In this document: positions 15,944 through 24,049 of the stretch, piece after piece | How the letters are laid out: each line of letters begins with the position of its first letter | Numbering within the stretch: position 1 is the first letter of the stretch | Assembly (NCBI GenBank): GCA_951813325.1 | Contig: OX638350.1 | Span: forward strand, 186,001 to 250,000 | Source of the DNA: an uncultured Acidimicrobiales bacterium | GTDB taxonomy: Bacteria > Actinomycetota > Acidimicrobiia > Acidimicrobiales > Bin134 | Direction of reading: 5' to 3' | DNA: 64,000 nucleotides | Position numbers and translations under genes: made by a program | The notes under the pieces: generated by a model | The model's database searches: none | What the model was told of the DNA's origin: nothing | What the model saw: only the letters and a program-made list of their open reading frames with translations

Positions 15944-17365
15944 ATGCTGACTGACAACTACATCAATGGAGAAACCAGGCCAGCGGTCGGCGGGGCCACT
16001 GATCCGGTGGTGAATCCGGCCACCGGATCGGTGATCGGCGAGGTGGCTTCCAGCTCGGCGGCCGATGTGGACACCGCGGTCAAAGCGGCCGCCGCGGCTT
16101 TCGCCGAGTGGTCGGCCAAGACCCCGAGAGAGCGCAGCGAGATCCTCCACCAGGTGGCCGACATCGTGGAGGAGAACGTGGAGGAGTTGTCCCAGCTCGA
16201 GTGCCTAAACGTGGGCAAGCCGGTGTCGATCATCGAGTTCGAGATGGACCAGCTGTGCGACAATTGGCGGTTCTTCGCCTCTGCGGGGCGCTTTTTGGAG
16301 GGAAAGGCGGCTGGAGAGTATCTCGAGGGCTACACATCGATGGTCCGCCGCGACCCGCTGGGGGTGGTGGGCTCGATTGCTCCTTGGAACTACCCGCTGT
16401 TCATGGCTACCTGGAAGCTCGGCCCCCCGCTGGCCGCGGGCAACACCGTGGTGTTGAAGCCCTCCGAGCTCACGCCCTATACCGCGCTGCGGCTGGCTGA
16501 GCTGCTCGACGGCGTGCTTCCCCCCGGTGTCTTCAACGTGGTGTGCGGCCGGGGCGAGACCGCCGGCGTGGCACTGGTGGAGCACCCCGACGTGGTCATG
16601 GTGTCCCTCACCGGGTCGGTGGCGGCCGGAAAGTCGGTGGCCAAGCATGCGTCGGATTCGCTCAAGCGGGTTCACCTCGAGCTGGGCGGCAAGGCCCCGG
16701 TGATCGTTTTCGACGATGCCGACATCGAAGCGGTGGTGGCCAATCTGCGGGACAACAGCTTCTACAACACCGGCCAGGACTGCACCGCGCCGTGTCGGGT
16801 GATCGCCGGTTCCAGGGTGCACGACGACTTTGTGGCCCGGCTCACCGATGCCGCGGGCTCGGTGGTCACCGGCGATCCCACCGATGCGGACACCGAGATG
16901 GGTCCGCTGGTGTCGGATGGCCAACTGGACCGGGTGTCGGGATTCGTGGATCGGGCCGTCGATGCCGGTGCCGAGGTCACCGTGGGAGGCGCCACTCGCG
17001 CCGGCGCCGGGTTCTTCTACGAGCCCTCGGTGGTGGTCGGGGTGGACCAGGCGTCGGAGATCGTGCAACAGGAGGTGTTCGGGCCGGTCATCTCCGTGCA
17101 GTCGGTGCCCGATGAAGAGACCGCACTGGCCTGGGCCAACGACTGCGACTACGGGCTGGCCGCCAGCGTGTGGACCAACAATGTGGGCCGGGCGATGCGC
17201 ATGGCCAAGGGCCTCCATTTCGGAACGGTGTGGGTGAACGATCACATCCCGATCGTGTCGGAGATGCCCCACGGCGGCTTCAAGCTGTCGGGCTACGGCA
17301 AGGACATGTCGCTGTACGCGGTCGAGCACTACACCGAGCTCAAGCACGTCATGGTGAAGCACTGA
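15944..17365 (+). CDS. NAD-dependent aldehyde dehydrogenase, probable aminobutyraldehyde type
   Basis: A 473-aa aldehyde dehydrogenase. It has the cofactor motif SIAPWNYPLF (N149), general base in HLELGGKAP (E246) and catalytic cysteine in NTGQDCTAPCR (C280). GQDC followed by a second cysteine, and the N-terminus LTDNYINGETRPAVGG, are usual for gamma-aminobutyraldehyde or betaine-aldehyde dehydrogenases. In this locus it would oxidise 4-aminobutanal from putrescine to GABA. It is first gene of a plus-strand run with the two FAD oxidases and is divergent from the aminotransferase. Other omega-aminoaldehydes remain possible. Confidence 0.88.
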   Translation: MLTDNYINGETRPAVGGATDPVVNPATGSVIGEVASSSAADVDTAVKAAAAAFAEWSAKTPRERSEILHQVADIVEENVEELSQLECLNVGKPVSIIEFEMDQLCDNWRFFASAGRFLEGKAAGEYLEGYTSMVRRDPLGVVGSIAPWNYPLFMATWKLGPPLAAGNTVVLKPSELTPYTALRLAELLDGVLPPGVFNVVCGRGETAGVALVEHPDVVMVSLTGSVAAGKSVAKHASDSLKRVHLELGGKAPVIVFDDADIEAVVANLRDNSFYNTGQDCTAPCRVIAGSRVHDDFVARLTDAAGSVVTGDPTDADTEMGPLVSDGQLDRVSGFVDRAVDAGAEVTVGGATRAGAGFFYEPSVVVGVDQASEIVQQEVFGPVISVQSVPDEETALAWANDCDYGLAASVWTNNVGRAMRMAKGLHFGTVWVNDHIPIVSEMPHGGFKLSGYGKDMSLYAVEHYTELKHVMVKH

Positions 17366-18768
17366 GCTCCAAGAGCTGGGCCCCGCAGGCGCTGGCTGCC
17401 GCCAAACCGGCGGTGTTCTGGTCCGATCGCGTCGATGCACCCGCGTCGGCCCCCGCATTGGCGGATACCGTCGAAGCCGACTTGGCGGTGATCGGCGGCG
17501 GGTTCACCGGACTCTGGGCTGCGCTTCAAGCACTAGAAGACCAACCCGGCCTCCGGGTAGTGGTACTCGAAGCCGAGCAGTGCGGGTTCGGGGCCAGCTC
17601 CCGCAACGGCGGCTTCTGCGACTCGTCGCTTACCCATGGTTTGGCCAACGGGATCTCGCATTGGCCCGATGAGATTGAGACCCTGGTGCGACTGGGCCGG
17701 GAGAACCTCGCCGGTTTGGAGGCCAGTTTGGAGCGCCACCGGATTGACGCCGACTATCAGCGCTGCGCGGAGATCGACGTGGCCATCGAGCCATGGCACC
17801 TGGAGAGCCTTGCCGAGGACATCGAGGACTTTCGGGGCTTGGGCGAGGACGTCGACCTGTTGGATGCCGAGCAGATGCGGGCTCGGGTAGATTCCCCCAC
17901 GTACCTCGGCGGGTTCATCCGCCGCAACGACATGGCCCTGATTGATCCTGCCCGCTTGGTGTGGGGGCTGCGGTCAACCGTCGAGGGACGGGGCGGCGCG
18001 GTCTATGAGCACACCCCGGCCCAGGCGATCAAGCGCCAGAACAATCGCATCGACATCCGCACTCCAAGTGGACGGGTCCGGGCCGACCACGCGGTGATGG
18101 CCACCAATGCCTATCCGGGGCCGGTCCGTCGTCCCCGCCGCTACACCATCCCGGTCTACGACCATGTGCTGATGACCGAGCCGCTCTCTGCTGAGCAAAT
18201 GGCCTCCGTGGGCTGGGCTGAGCGCGAGGGTTTGGGGGATGTGTCGAACATGTTCCACTACTACCGGCTGTCGGCCGATGATCGGATTCTGTGGGGCGGC
18301 TACGACGCCACCTACCACTTCAACAACGGGATCGGCGACTCCCACGACCAAAGCGACAAGACCCATTCGCAGTTGGCCGAGGACTTCTTCCAGACCTTTC
18401 CCCAGCTCGAGGGGCTGTCGTTCAGCCACCGCTGGGGCGGCCCTATTGGCACCACCACGCGGTTCACCGCCACGTGGGGAACCAAATTCGGTGGGCAGCT
18501 GGCTTGGGTAGCGGGGTACACCGGCCTCGGGGTGGGGGCCAGCCGGTTCGGGGCTCGAGTGGCGCTCGATTTGGTGTATGGCCGGCAAACAGAACGGACC
18601 GACCTCAAAATGGTGCGCAAGCCTCCGGTGCCCTTCCCGCCGGAGCCGGCTCGATGGGTCGGCGTCCAGCTGACCCGCAGGGCCATCCAGCGATGCGACC
18701 GGCGGGGCGGCAAGCGGGGGCCCTGGTTGAATCTGCTCGACCGGTTCGGTGTGGGGTTCGACTCATGA
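17362..18768 (+). CDS. FAD-dependent amine oxidoreductase (DAO family), first copy
   Basis: About 468 aa. The DAO-type FAD site is ADLAVIGGGFTGLWAALQALE followed by a Glu-ending second strand LRVVVLEAE. The covalent-flavin-like region is CGFGASSRNGGFCDSS, and the C-terminal part has SHRWGGPIGTTTRFT and WVAGYTGLGVGASRFGARVALDLV. This matches the gamma-glutamylputrescine oxidase (PuuB) and related secondary-amine oxidase group. The start is uncertain: CTG 17362 would overlap the aldehyde dehydrogenase stop (CTGA) with GGTGAAG upstream, while GTG 17413 is the next option. It ends with an ATGA overlap into a paralog. Confidence 0.8.
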   Translation: MSSKSWAPQALAAAKPAVFWSDRVDAPASAPALADTVEADLAVIGGGFTGLWAALQALEDQPGLRVVVLEAEQCGFGASSRNGGFCDSSLTHGLANGISHWPDEIETLVRLGRENLAGLEASLERHRIDADYQRCAEIDVAIEPWHLESLAEDIEDFRGLGEDVDLLDAEQMRARVDSPTYLGGFIRRNDMALIDPARLVWGLRSTVEGRGGAVYEHTPAQAIKRQNNRIDIRTPSGRVRADHAVMATNAYPGPVRRPRRYTIPVYDHVLMTEPLSAEQMASVGWAEREGLGDVSNMFHYYRLSADDRILWGGYDATYHFNNGIGDSHDQSDKTHSQLAEDFFQTFPQLEGLSFSHRWGGPIGTTTRFTATWGTKFGGQLAWVAGYTGLGVGASRFGARVALDLVYGRQTERTDLKMVRKPPVPFPPEPARWVGVQLTRRAIQRCDRRGGKRGPWLNLLDRFGVGFDS

Positions 18769-20144
18769 GCAGCCGATATCGCGCACGGTCGTTCTGGCAC
18801 GACACCTGCCCGGGTTCGCTTGAACCTCGCCCGGCGCTAGACGGCGATGTCGAAGTAGACGTTGCCATTGTGGGCGGGGGCTTCACCGGGCTGTGGACCG
18901 CCTACTACCTGCTGTCCATCGATCCCTCGATTCGGGTCATGGTGATCGAGCGCGACATCGTGGGCTTCGGGGCGTCGGGCCGCAACGGCGGATGGTGTGT
19001 GGGAGAGTTGGCCGCCGGGCCCGAGCGGCACGAGGCCGTCGCCGGCAACGACGCGGCCCGACGGTTCCTCCACGCGCTGCATGGCGCGGTCGGCGAGGTA
19101 GGTCGAGTGGCAGAGCGCGAGGGGATCGACTGCCACTACGCCAAGGGCGGAGCGGTCCACCTGGCCCGCAATCGGGCCCATCTCACCCGCCAGCGGGAGC
19201 ATGTCGAGCTATTTCACAATGCCTACGGGCTGTCCGACAGCGATATGCGGATGCTCAGCGCGGCCGAAGCCAGCGCCCACTTGGCCGCTACCAAAGTGGC
19301 GGGAGGCATGTTCTTCGCCCACACCGCGGCCCTCCATCCGGCCCGGCTGGTTCGAGGGCTCGGCGATGCCGTCGAACGCCTAGGCGGCTTGATCGTCGAG
19401 GACACGGCCGCCACCGCCATCGAATCGGGCCGCGTCGTGACCAACCGGGGGGTCGTCAAGGCCGATGTCGCGGTTCGAGCCCTGGAGGGCTACACCGCCA
19501 CCCTGGAGGGGAACCGCCGGTCCTTGGCGCCGCTGTATTCGCTGATGGTGGCCACCGAACCTCTCGACGACGCGCTCTGGGCTGACATCGGTCTGAGCCA
19601 CCGACAGACCTTTACCGATGACCGATTCATGGTCATCTACGGACAGCGGACAGCCGACGGTCGGATCGCGTTCGGAGGGAGGGGGGCGCTCTATAGCTTC
19701 GGCTCAGGGATCGTCAGCTCGGTCGAACAGAGATCGCGCACCCACGAACGAATCGTCAAGACGCTGGTCGATCTACTGCCCATGCTCTCAGATGTGGCCA
19801 TCACCCACCGCTGGGGCGGTGTGCTCGGCGTGCCCCGCGACTGGTTCCCTTCGGTTGGATTCGACCGGGAAAGCGGCATGGCCTGGGGCGGTGGTTACGT
19901 CGGCGAGGGGGTGGCACCCGCAAACCTGGCCGGCCGGACCATCGCCGAGCTGATCACTGAGACCGATTCGCCCCGCATCGACCTGCCCTGGGTGGGACAC
20001 CGGTCACGGCGATGGGCGCCCGAGCCGCTGCGGTGGCTCGGCATCAACGGAGTGCTGGCGTCCATGGGCATTGCCGACCGCACCGAGGCGATTACCGGCC
20101 GGCAGTCGCGACTCGCCGGGACAGTGCAGCGACTGCTCAGCTGA
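18765..20144 (+). CDS. FAD-dependent amine oxidoreductase (DAO family), second copy, PuuB-like
   Basis: A 459-aa paralog of the preceding gene. The FAD motif is VDVAIVGGGFTGLWTAYYLL, then VMVIERDIVGFGASGRNGGWC, and the late half has THRWGGVLGVPRDWFPSVGFD and GGYVGEGVAPANLAGRTIAELI. It probably oxidises a polyamine derivative such as gamma-glutamylputrescine, or a secondary amine, releasing an aldehyde for the dehydrogenase upstream. ATG 18765 overlaps the previous stop. The gamma-glutamylputrescine ligase (PuuA) that would make such a substrate is not in the window. Confidence 0.82.
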   Translation: MSSRYRARSFWHDTCPGSLEPRPALDGDVEVDVAIVGGGFTGLWTAYYLLSIDPSIRVMVIERDIVGFGASGRNGGWCVGELAAGPERHEAVAGNDAARRFLHALHGAVGEVGRVAEREGIDCHYAKGGAVHLARNRAHLTRQREHVELFHNAYGLSDSDMRMLSAAEASAHLAATKVAGGMFFAHTAALHPARLVRGLGDAVERLGGLIVEDTAATAIESGRVVTNRGVVKADVAVRALEGYTATLEGNRRSLAPLYSLMVATEPLDDALWADIGLSHRQTFTDDRFMVIYGQRTADGRIAFGGRGALYSFGSGIVSSVEQRSRTHERIVKTLVDLLPMLSDVAITHRWGGVLGVPRDWFPSVGFDRESGMAWGGGYVGEGVAPANLAGRTIAELITETDSPRIDLPWVGHRSRRWAPEPLRWLGINGVLASMGIADRTEAITGRQSRLAGTVQRLLS

Positions 20145-20151
20145 GAGTCGG

Positions 20152-20253
20152 CTAGGCCACCCCCAGGCGGGCCAGCTGTTCGTCGGGGTCGAACAGCATG
20201 TGCCGGTTCGGCGAGTCCAGCAGGACTGGGGCGACATTCGATGGCTCGTTCAT
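20152..20253 (-). CDS. possible 33-aa small protein
   Basis: A minus-strand frame with ATG at 20253, preceded by AAGGTGG at close spacing, encodes 33 residues starting MNEPSNVAPVLLDSP and ending LFDPDEQLARLGVA. Its composition is protein-like and it fills the gap between the oxidase gene and the hydrolase gene at 20286, on the hydrolase's strand and downstream of it. No family is recognised. It could equally be chance, or the remnant of a longer C-terminus. Confidence 0.25.
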   Translation of the reverse strand: MNEPSNVAPVLLDSPNRHMLFDPDEQLARLGVA

Positions 20254-20276
20254 GCCACCTTGACGTTGGTGGCATG
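20251..20276 (-). terminator. 9-bp inverted repeat with 8-nt loop after the hydrolase gene
   Basis: CATGCCACC and GGTGGCATG are perfect complements around TTGACGTT, 9 bp past the stop of the 20286-21752 gene. No T-run follows, so it may be a weak terminator or a protein-binding site. One arm covers the start codon of the 33-aa frame. Confidence 0.4.
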
Positions 20277-20285
20277 GATGCCGAG

Positions 20286-21752
20286 TCAGTTCACGTCGGT
20301 GTCTGGGGCGCGGGCCAAGTCGAAGGTGGCGGCGGCAACGGCCAGGATCTCGTCTCGGTCGGCTTCCAGGATGAACCCGGCGGCAATGGTCTGGTCGAGG
20401 GCGGAAGTGAACGCGGCCGCATAGTCGTCGCGGCCCCCGGGATAGAGCCGGGAAATGGCACCTGGTTCTAGGGGGGCGGTGACGCCGAAGAGGTAGGCAA
20501 AACCCTCGCCCTCTTGTCCTTCACCGGAGAGGATCCTGATGGGAGCGTCGACCCACGGGTTGCGGATGCCACCTCGAGCGTTGCCCAGATCGTCTCGCTG
20601 GCAGGTGATGCCGTCATCTCCCAGTTCCAAACGGGGGGCGATAGGGGGCGGCTCACCGCCTCCAGCCCAGCGGTCGAGGTGCTCTAGGGCGGCTTGGGCC
20701 ACGTAGTGCTGATGCGGAGCGGAGTTGATGGGCTTGTCCACGGTCATGATCACCAGTTCGGTGATCGGCTCGAGCATTCGGGCCAATTCCACCGGTTCGA
20801 GCTGACCTCCGTCGGCTCTGGATGCCACCAGTAGGTAGGTATCGGCGTGAGCGGCTCCTGGCAATTCCCAAACCCGGACGTTTTCGCTGTCGGCCTGCTG
20901 AATGGCCGCGTTTCGCAATGCCGTCACATCGGTCTCACTGCTCAACAGAAGCACCGGCACCCGGGCGTCGGCCCGGATCTGCTCGGGAAAATGAGCCATC
21001 GCGTTGGACTGCTCGTTCTCCACGCGGGGGCCGAAGGCACCGTCGAACTCAGCTCTCACTGCGGGGCGACCGTGGAGAAAGAAGCCGTCAAAAACTCGGA
21101 TCAGGGGATCGACGCCGTTGACATAGGTGGCCAGAAACGAAGCAGATTGCGACTCGCCGACAGCCAGCAACCGATTGGCGGCCAGATCGCCCAGCAGCGG
21201 CGACTCCCCGGTCCGCAGTGCCTGCCCTACCTGGGTGAACATGTCGAAGCTGAAAGCGTCCCCCGGGTGGGACAGGTGGCCATACCGCTCGGAGTTGAAC
21301 AGTTTGAGGTGGATCCCCTCGGCTAGGCCGCCTCCGTCGATGCCGGCCCTTTGGGCTGAGACCCCCACCCAGGCATCGCCCCGCCGGATGATATGGCGGT
21401 GCAAATAGTCCCAGTCGGGGGAGGCGTCGATGCCGCTGGAGACATTCAGCCATTCGACCACTACCGAGCCGCTGAAATCAGCTGGGGACATCGGGCGACG
21501 TACAAGCAGCCGGGTGGTGAACGGTGCCGAATCAGCCAATGCGGTTGTCAGCTGACCGTCTCGACTGCGCTCGCCGACTGCACAGTAGGACTGCGCCTGG
21601 CCCCGGGCTTCGAACTCGGTTTCGAGATAGCCGAGCTGTTCGAGCTTGTAGTTGTGGGGGATCAACACCGGCGGGGGGTCGGAAAATGCCTTGACATCCA
21701 TAGCAGTTGGAGCGATCACCGTAGTCAATCCCCAATCACTCTTGATGCACAT
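20286..21752 (-). CDS. alpha/beta hydrolase domain protein (Abhydrolase_10-like)
   Basis: About 488 aa. The sequence has the hallmarks of the large alpha/beta hydrolase domain family seen in Actinobacteria and Proteobacteria: VVVEWLNVSSGIDASPDWDYLHRHIIRRGDAWVGVSAQ, LLAVGESQSASFLATYVNGVDPLI (G-x-S-x-S nucleophile elbow), VPVLLLSSETDVTAL (late acid) and VWELPGAAHADTYLL (His). It probably cleaves an ester; the substrate is unknown. ATG 21752 overlaps the end of the SDR gene by 17 bp and is the natural start; upstream frame is SDR antiframe. It is the third gene of a run from 23293. Confidence 0.75.
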   Translation of the reverse strand: MCIKSDWGLTTVIAPTAMDVKAFSDPPPVLIPHNYKLEQLGYLETEFEARGQAQSYCAVGERSRDGQLTTALADSAPFTTRLLVRRPMSPADFSGSVVVEWLNVSSGIDASPDWDYLHRHIIRRGDAWVGVSAQRAGIDGGGLAEGIHLKLFNSERYGHLSHPGDAFSFDMFTQVGQALRTGESPLLGDLAANRLLAVGESQSASFLATYVNGVDPLIRVFDGFFLHGRPAVRAEFDGAFGPRVENEQSNAMAHFPEQIRADARVPVLLLSSETDVTALRNAAIQQADSENVRVWELPGAAHADTYLLVASRADGGQLEPVELARMLEPITELVIMTVDKPINSAPHQHYVAQAALEHLDRWAGGGEPPPIAPRLELGDDGITCQRDDLGNARGGIRNPWVDAPIRILSGEGQEGEGFAYLFGVTAPLEPGAISRLYPGGRDDYAAAFTSALDQTIAAGFILEADRDEILAVAAATFDLARAPDTDVN

Positions 21753-22515
21753 CGGCGGTGTACTCGTTGGCTGCCCCGGGCTCGGGCGATCGCAAGAGGA
21801 GCGACTCGATCCCGAATGTGGGCGCGGCGAACAGCGCAGCGATGCAGGAGACCAGGCCATGGGCCACATCGTCGGCATCCATGATTCCGGTTCGAAAGCC
21901 CTGACGCTGCCAGTGGGGGATGGCCTCGCCAAAAGCCTTGTGGTCGAATGAGTTGGCGAATTCGGTGGGGGTTGTCGGCCCGAGCACCACGGTGACAAAC
22001 CGGCGAGTTCCGAGCACTTCGGTGCGCCAACCCTCCATGGTCGCTTCGAGGGCTCGCTTGGACGCGGCGTAAGGGACAAGCGAGTGCCGGGGCATGCTGG
22101 TGGAGTCGGATGAGATCGCCGCGACCACCGCGTCCTCGCTGAGATGGGGGAGAGCAGCAGTGATCAAGAGGTTCGGTCCGAACGTGTTGACCCCGAACAC
22201 CGTCTGCCAGTCGTCTTGGGTGAGACCGGTTATAGGACCCATGGGCGACATCCCCGCGGTGTAGACGATGCCGTCGAGTCCGCCGAGTGTGTCCACTGTT
22301 TCGGCTACCCCCTGGTCGATGCTGGCGGGATCGAGCATGTCGATGGTCACTACATGGCCGCCACCCGCTTCGGCTGCTGCTTGTTCGAGGAAGTCGCGGC
22401 GGCGGGCGGCGAATGCCACGTCAGCGCCGTGGTGCTGAAGGGCTATGGCGCTGGCCCGGCCCAGTCCCGATGAGGCTCCCACCACCAGGATCCTGCGCCT
22501 ATTCAGTGCTTCCAT
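21736..22515 (-). CDS. short-chain dehydrogenase/reductase (SDR)
   Basis: About 259 aa, classical Rossmann SDR. The cofactor motif is ILVVGASSGLGRASAIAL, then ADVAFAARR (the Arg pair suggests NADP preference). The active site is AAISSDSTSMPRHSLVPYAASKRALEA with Ser, Tyr and Lys (Y-A-A-S-K). The segment YTAGMSPMGP replaces the usual NNAG strand. ATG 22515 (with GGTGGAG upstream) is preferred over GTG 22524; both overlap the preceding gene. Substrate unknown; co-transcription with the ester hydrolase and the AHSA1-like gene suggests a small catabolic unit. Confidence 0.8.
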   Translation of the reverse strand: MEALNRRRILVVGASSGLGRASAIALQHHGADVAFAARRRDFLEQAAAEAGGGHVVTIDMLDPASIDQGVAETVDTLGGLDGIVYTAGMSPMGPITGLTQDDWQTVFGVNTFGPNLLITAALPHLSEDAVVAAISSDSTSMPRHSLVPYAASKRALEATMEGWRTEVLGTRRFVTVVLGPTTPTEFANSFDHKAFGEAIPHWQRQGFRTGIMDADDVAHGLVSCIAALFAAPTFGIESLLLRSPEPGAANEYTADVHQE

Positions 22516-23293
22516 CAACTCCACCTAGGACATCGGCCAGCCAATTTTGCCAGAGGGGACCGTCCCGCTCGGCGGCCTCGGCCCCGCCAGCTCCGTAAAG
22601 GTACAACCACACCGAGGCTCCGGCGTGGTCGCCGTAGGATTCCACAGCCACGAAGGCGGTGCCCGGCGCCGGCTGGTCGAGCAGCAGGGCGATCCTCCAC
22701 GGCGCGGCATCCACCACCTTGCCGGCTAGTGGGGGCGAATTGGGGGCGCGGGCCTCGATCCGCTCGCCTGCGGTCGGAGCCGAAGGGATGCCCAGCGCGG
22801 CGGTAAGCACAGCCCAGGCCTCATCTCGGGAACCAGTCCACATCCCCATGGGCAACGCCGACGCCGCGGTCTGACCGGCAAAGTGCTCCATGTGCAACTT
22901 GAGGTTGAACAGGAACAACCCCCAGCCCTCCACCATCCCGTCGTACTGGGCGTCCCACTCGCCCCCCTGGCCGAAGCCGGTGTTCGCCAGCTTCACCATG
23001 CATCGATTCTCACCCAAGGGCTCCACCGTCCACTCGAAGGCCAGCCCGTCCACCCCCTCGCCACCGTCAAAGCACACCCGCTGAGGCGGCTCCCAAACCG
23101 CCACCCGCCCGGAAACCTGCATCTCCGGCCCCGGCCCAAACGAAGCCATGGCCGCACCGCCCGCGCACTCCTCCACCGTGTGGGGCACATACCAAGAGGA
23201 GATCCCCGGCCCCGTAGCCACCGCCTGCCACACCTCCTCAGAGGTGCCGGGGACTTCGATTTCAAGCTCGATGGACCGACGATCATTAGGCAT
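22499..23293 (-). CDS. AHSA1/SRPBCC-domain protein
   Basis: A 264-aa protein whose N-terminal half is an AHSA1-type START-like domain: SIELEIEVPGTSEEVWQAVATGPGISSWYVPHTVEE, then RVCFDGGEGVDGLAFEWTVEPL and a final amphipathic helix MVEGWGLFLFNLKLHMEHF. The C-terminal half (about residues 150-264) is a second alpha/beta region of unknown fold. Such proteins bind hydrophobic ligands or act as chaperone-like or regulatory factors. ATG 23293 is the first good start; the frame upstream runs into the GH10 remnant area. It is the first gene of the minus-strand run to 20286. Confidence 0.75.
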   Translation of the reverse strand: MPNDRRSIELEIEVPGTSEEVWQAVATGPGISSWYVPHTVEECAGGAAMASFGPGPEMQVSGRVAVWEPPQRVCFDGGEGVDGLAFEWTVEPLGENRCMVKLANTGFGQGGEWDAQYDGMVEGWGLFLFNLKLHMEHFAGQTAASALPMGMWTGSRDEAWAVLTAALGIPSAPTAGERIEARAPNSPPLAGKVVDAAPWRIALLLDQPAPGTAFVAVESYGDHAGASVWLYLYGAGGAEAAERDGPLWQNWLADVLGGVDGSTE

Positions 23294-23321
23294 GCCCCAA
23301 CCATAGGGGCGCTGGAGGGTT

Positions 23322-23435
23322 CTATTCAGGCTGAGGAGGTGCCTGTTGTTTTCTCTCTCGCATTCTGAGTCCTTCTCGATAGAGAAAGGCAATGCCGCAG
23401 GCGATGGCGAATAGCATCAGCAAAATCCATCCCAC
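23322..23435 (-). CDS. possible 37-aa single-pass membrane peptide
   Basis: From GTG 23435 the frame gives a hydrophobic helix GWILLMLFAIACGIAFLY followed by a basic tail REGLRMRERKQQ and a stop. This is the pattern of a membrane anchor at the end of a protein. It may be a short membrane peptide or the broken C-terminus of a larger gene in this rearranged segment. No homolog is recognised. Confidence 0.3.
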   Translation of the reverse strand: MGWILLMLFAIACGIAFLYREGLRMRERKQQAPPQPE

Positions 23436-23514
23436 CGGGTGTATGTGAAATATAAGTTATATTGCGGCGAAGCGCACCGGCATCGTGGCACTCGGTGGTG
23501 TACGGCGAAATGCT

Positions 23515-23665
23515 CCAGTGGGGCCATACCACGGTGTGGTCCCGCACCGGCATCTGATGGGTGGACGCGAATCGAAGCAGTTCGTCGCTGGCCTCCCACT
23601 CCCAGCGGTCGGGCTCGGGATGAATCCATACCCACTTCATGGCCCGCTCCAAGGTGACCGGCGCG
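23515..23665 (-). pseudogene. fragment of a GH10 endo-xylanase
   Basis: The minus-strand frame reads VTLERAMKWVWIHPEP, WEASDELLRFASTHQM and PVRDHTVVWPHW. This matches the GH10 xylanase segment normally V-T-x-E-N-x-M-K-W, A-D-x-L-V-x-F-A and V-R-G-H-T-L-V-W-H (here RDHTVVW). Both catalytic glutamates of a GH10 barrel are missing because the homology stops after about 50 residues; the frame then wanders through unrelated sequence to 23326. The upstream edge (about 23665) meets the GH3 fragment on the other strand. It is a dead piece of a xylan-degradation gene. Confidence 0.55.
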
Positions 23666-23971
23666 GGGGCTCAGCGCACCGTGTCGGTTCCGGTCACCAA
23701 CACCGGCCACCGGCCGGGCAGCGAGGGGGTTCAGATCTACGTGGTCACGTCCCCCGGTGATGTGTCCCGACCTCCTAAAGAACCAGCCGGATTCTCGAAG
23801 CTCACCCTCGACCCCAGCGAGACCGGCACGGCGGAAGTCACCCTCAGCGAGCGCTCGTTCGCCCGCGGGCACTCAGAGGCCCATCAATGGGCCGCCGGCT
23901 CCGACCGATACCGACTCCTGGTGGCTGTCTCAGCCGCCGATGTCCGGTCGACAATTGTCATCGAGGTCTGA
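23639..23971 (+). pseudogene. C-terminal fibronectin III-like fragment of a GH3 beta-glucosidase
   Basis: The 110-residue frame from ATG 23639 contains TVSVPVTNTGHRPGSEGVQIYV, then RPPKEPAGFSKLTLDPSETG and a closing strand set SDRYRLLVAVSAADVRSTIVIEV. That is the whole Fn3-like domain at the C-terminus of GH3 beta-glucosidases and xylosidases. The two catalytic GH3 domains are absent. It begins back-to-back with the GH10 remnant, the two overlapping by about 27 bp. It may still be translated, but as a lone Fn3-like domain it has no catalytic capacity. Confidence 0.6.
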
Positions 23972-24049
23972 TCTCAATCGACGTTGTGTTCAACGGTATG
24001 TTCAAATGGGTGCTTGAAATTCGCTGCATCGGCAGACCATCTCGACGAG

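Noticed and set aside
17170..17361. N-terminal extension of the first FAD oxidase to 17170
   Set aside because: The extension lies in an alternate frame of the aldehyde dehydrogenase gene and is not conserved-looking.
23417..23872. A 151-codon minus-strand frame across the glycosidase remnants
   Set aside because: It is a shadow of the GH3 Fn3-like fragment; the real homology lies in the frames described.
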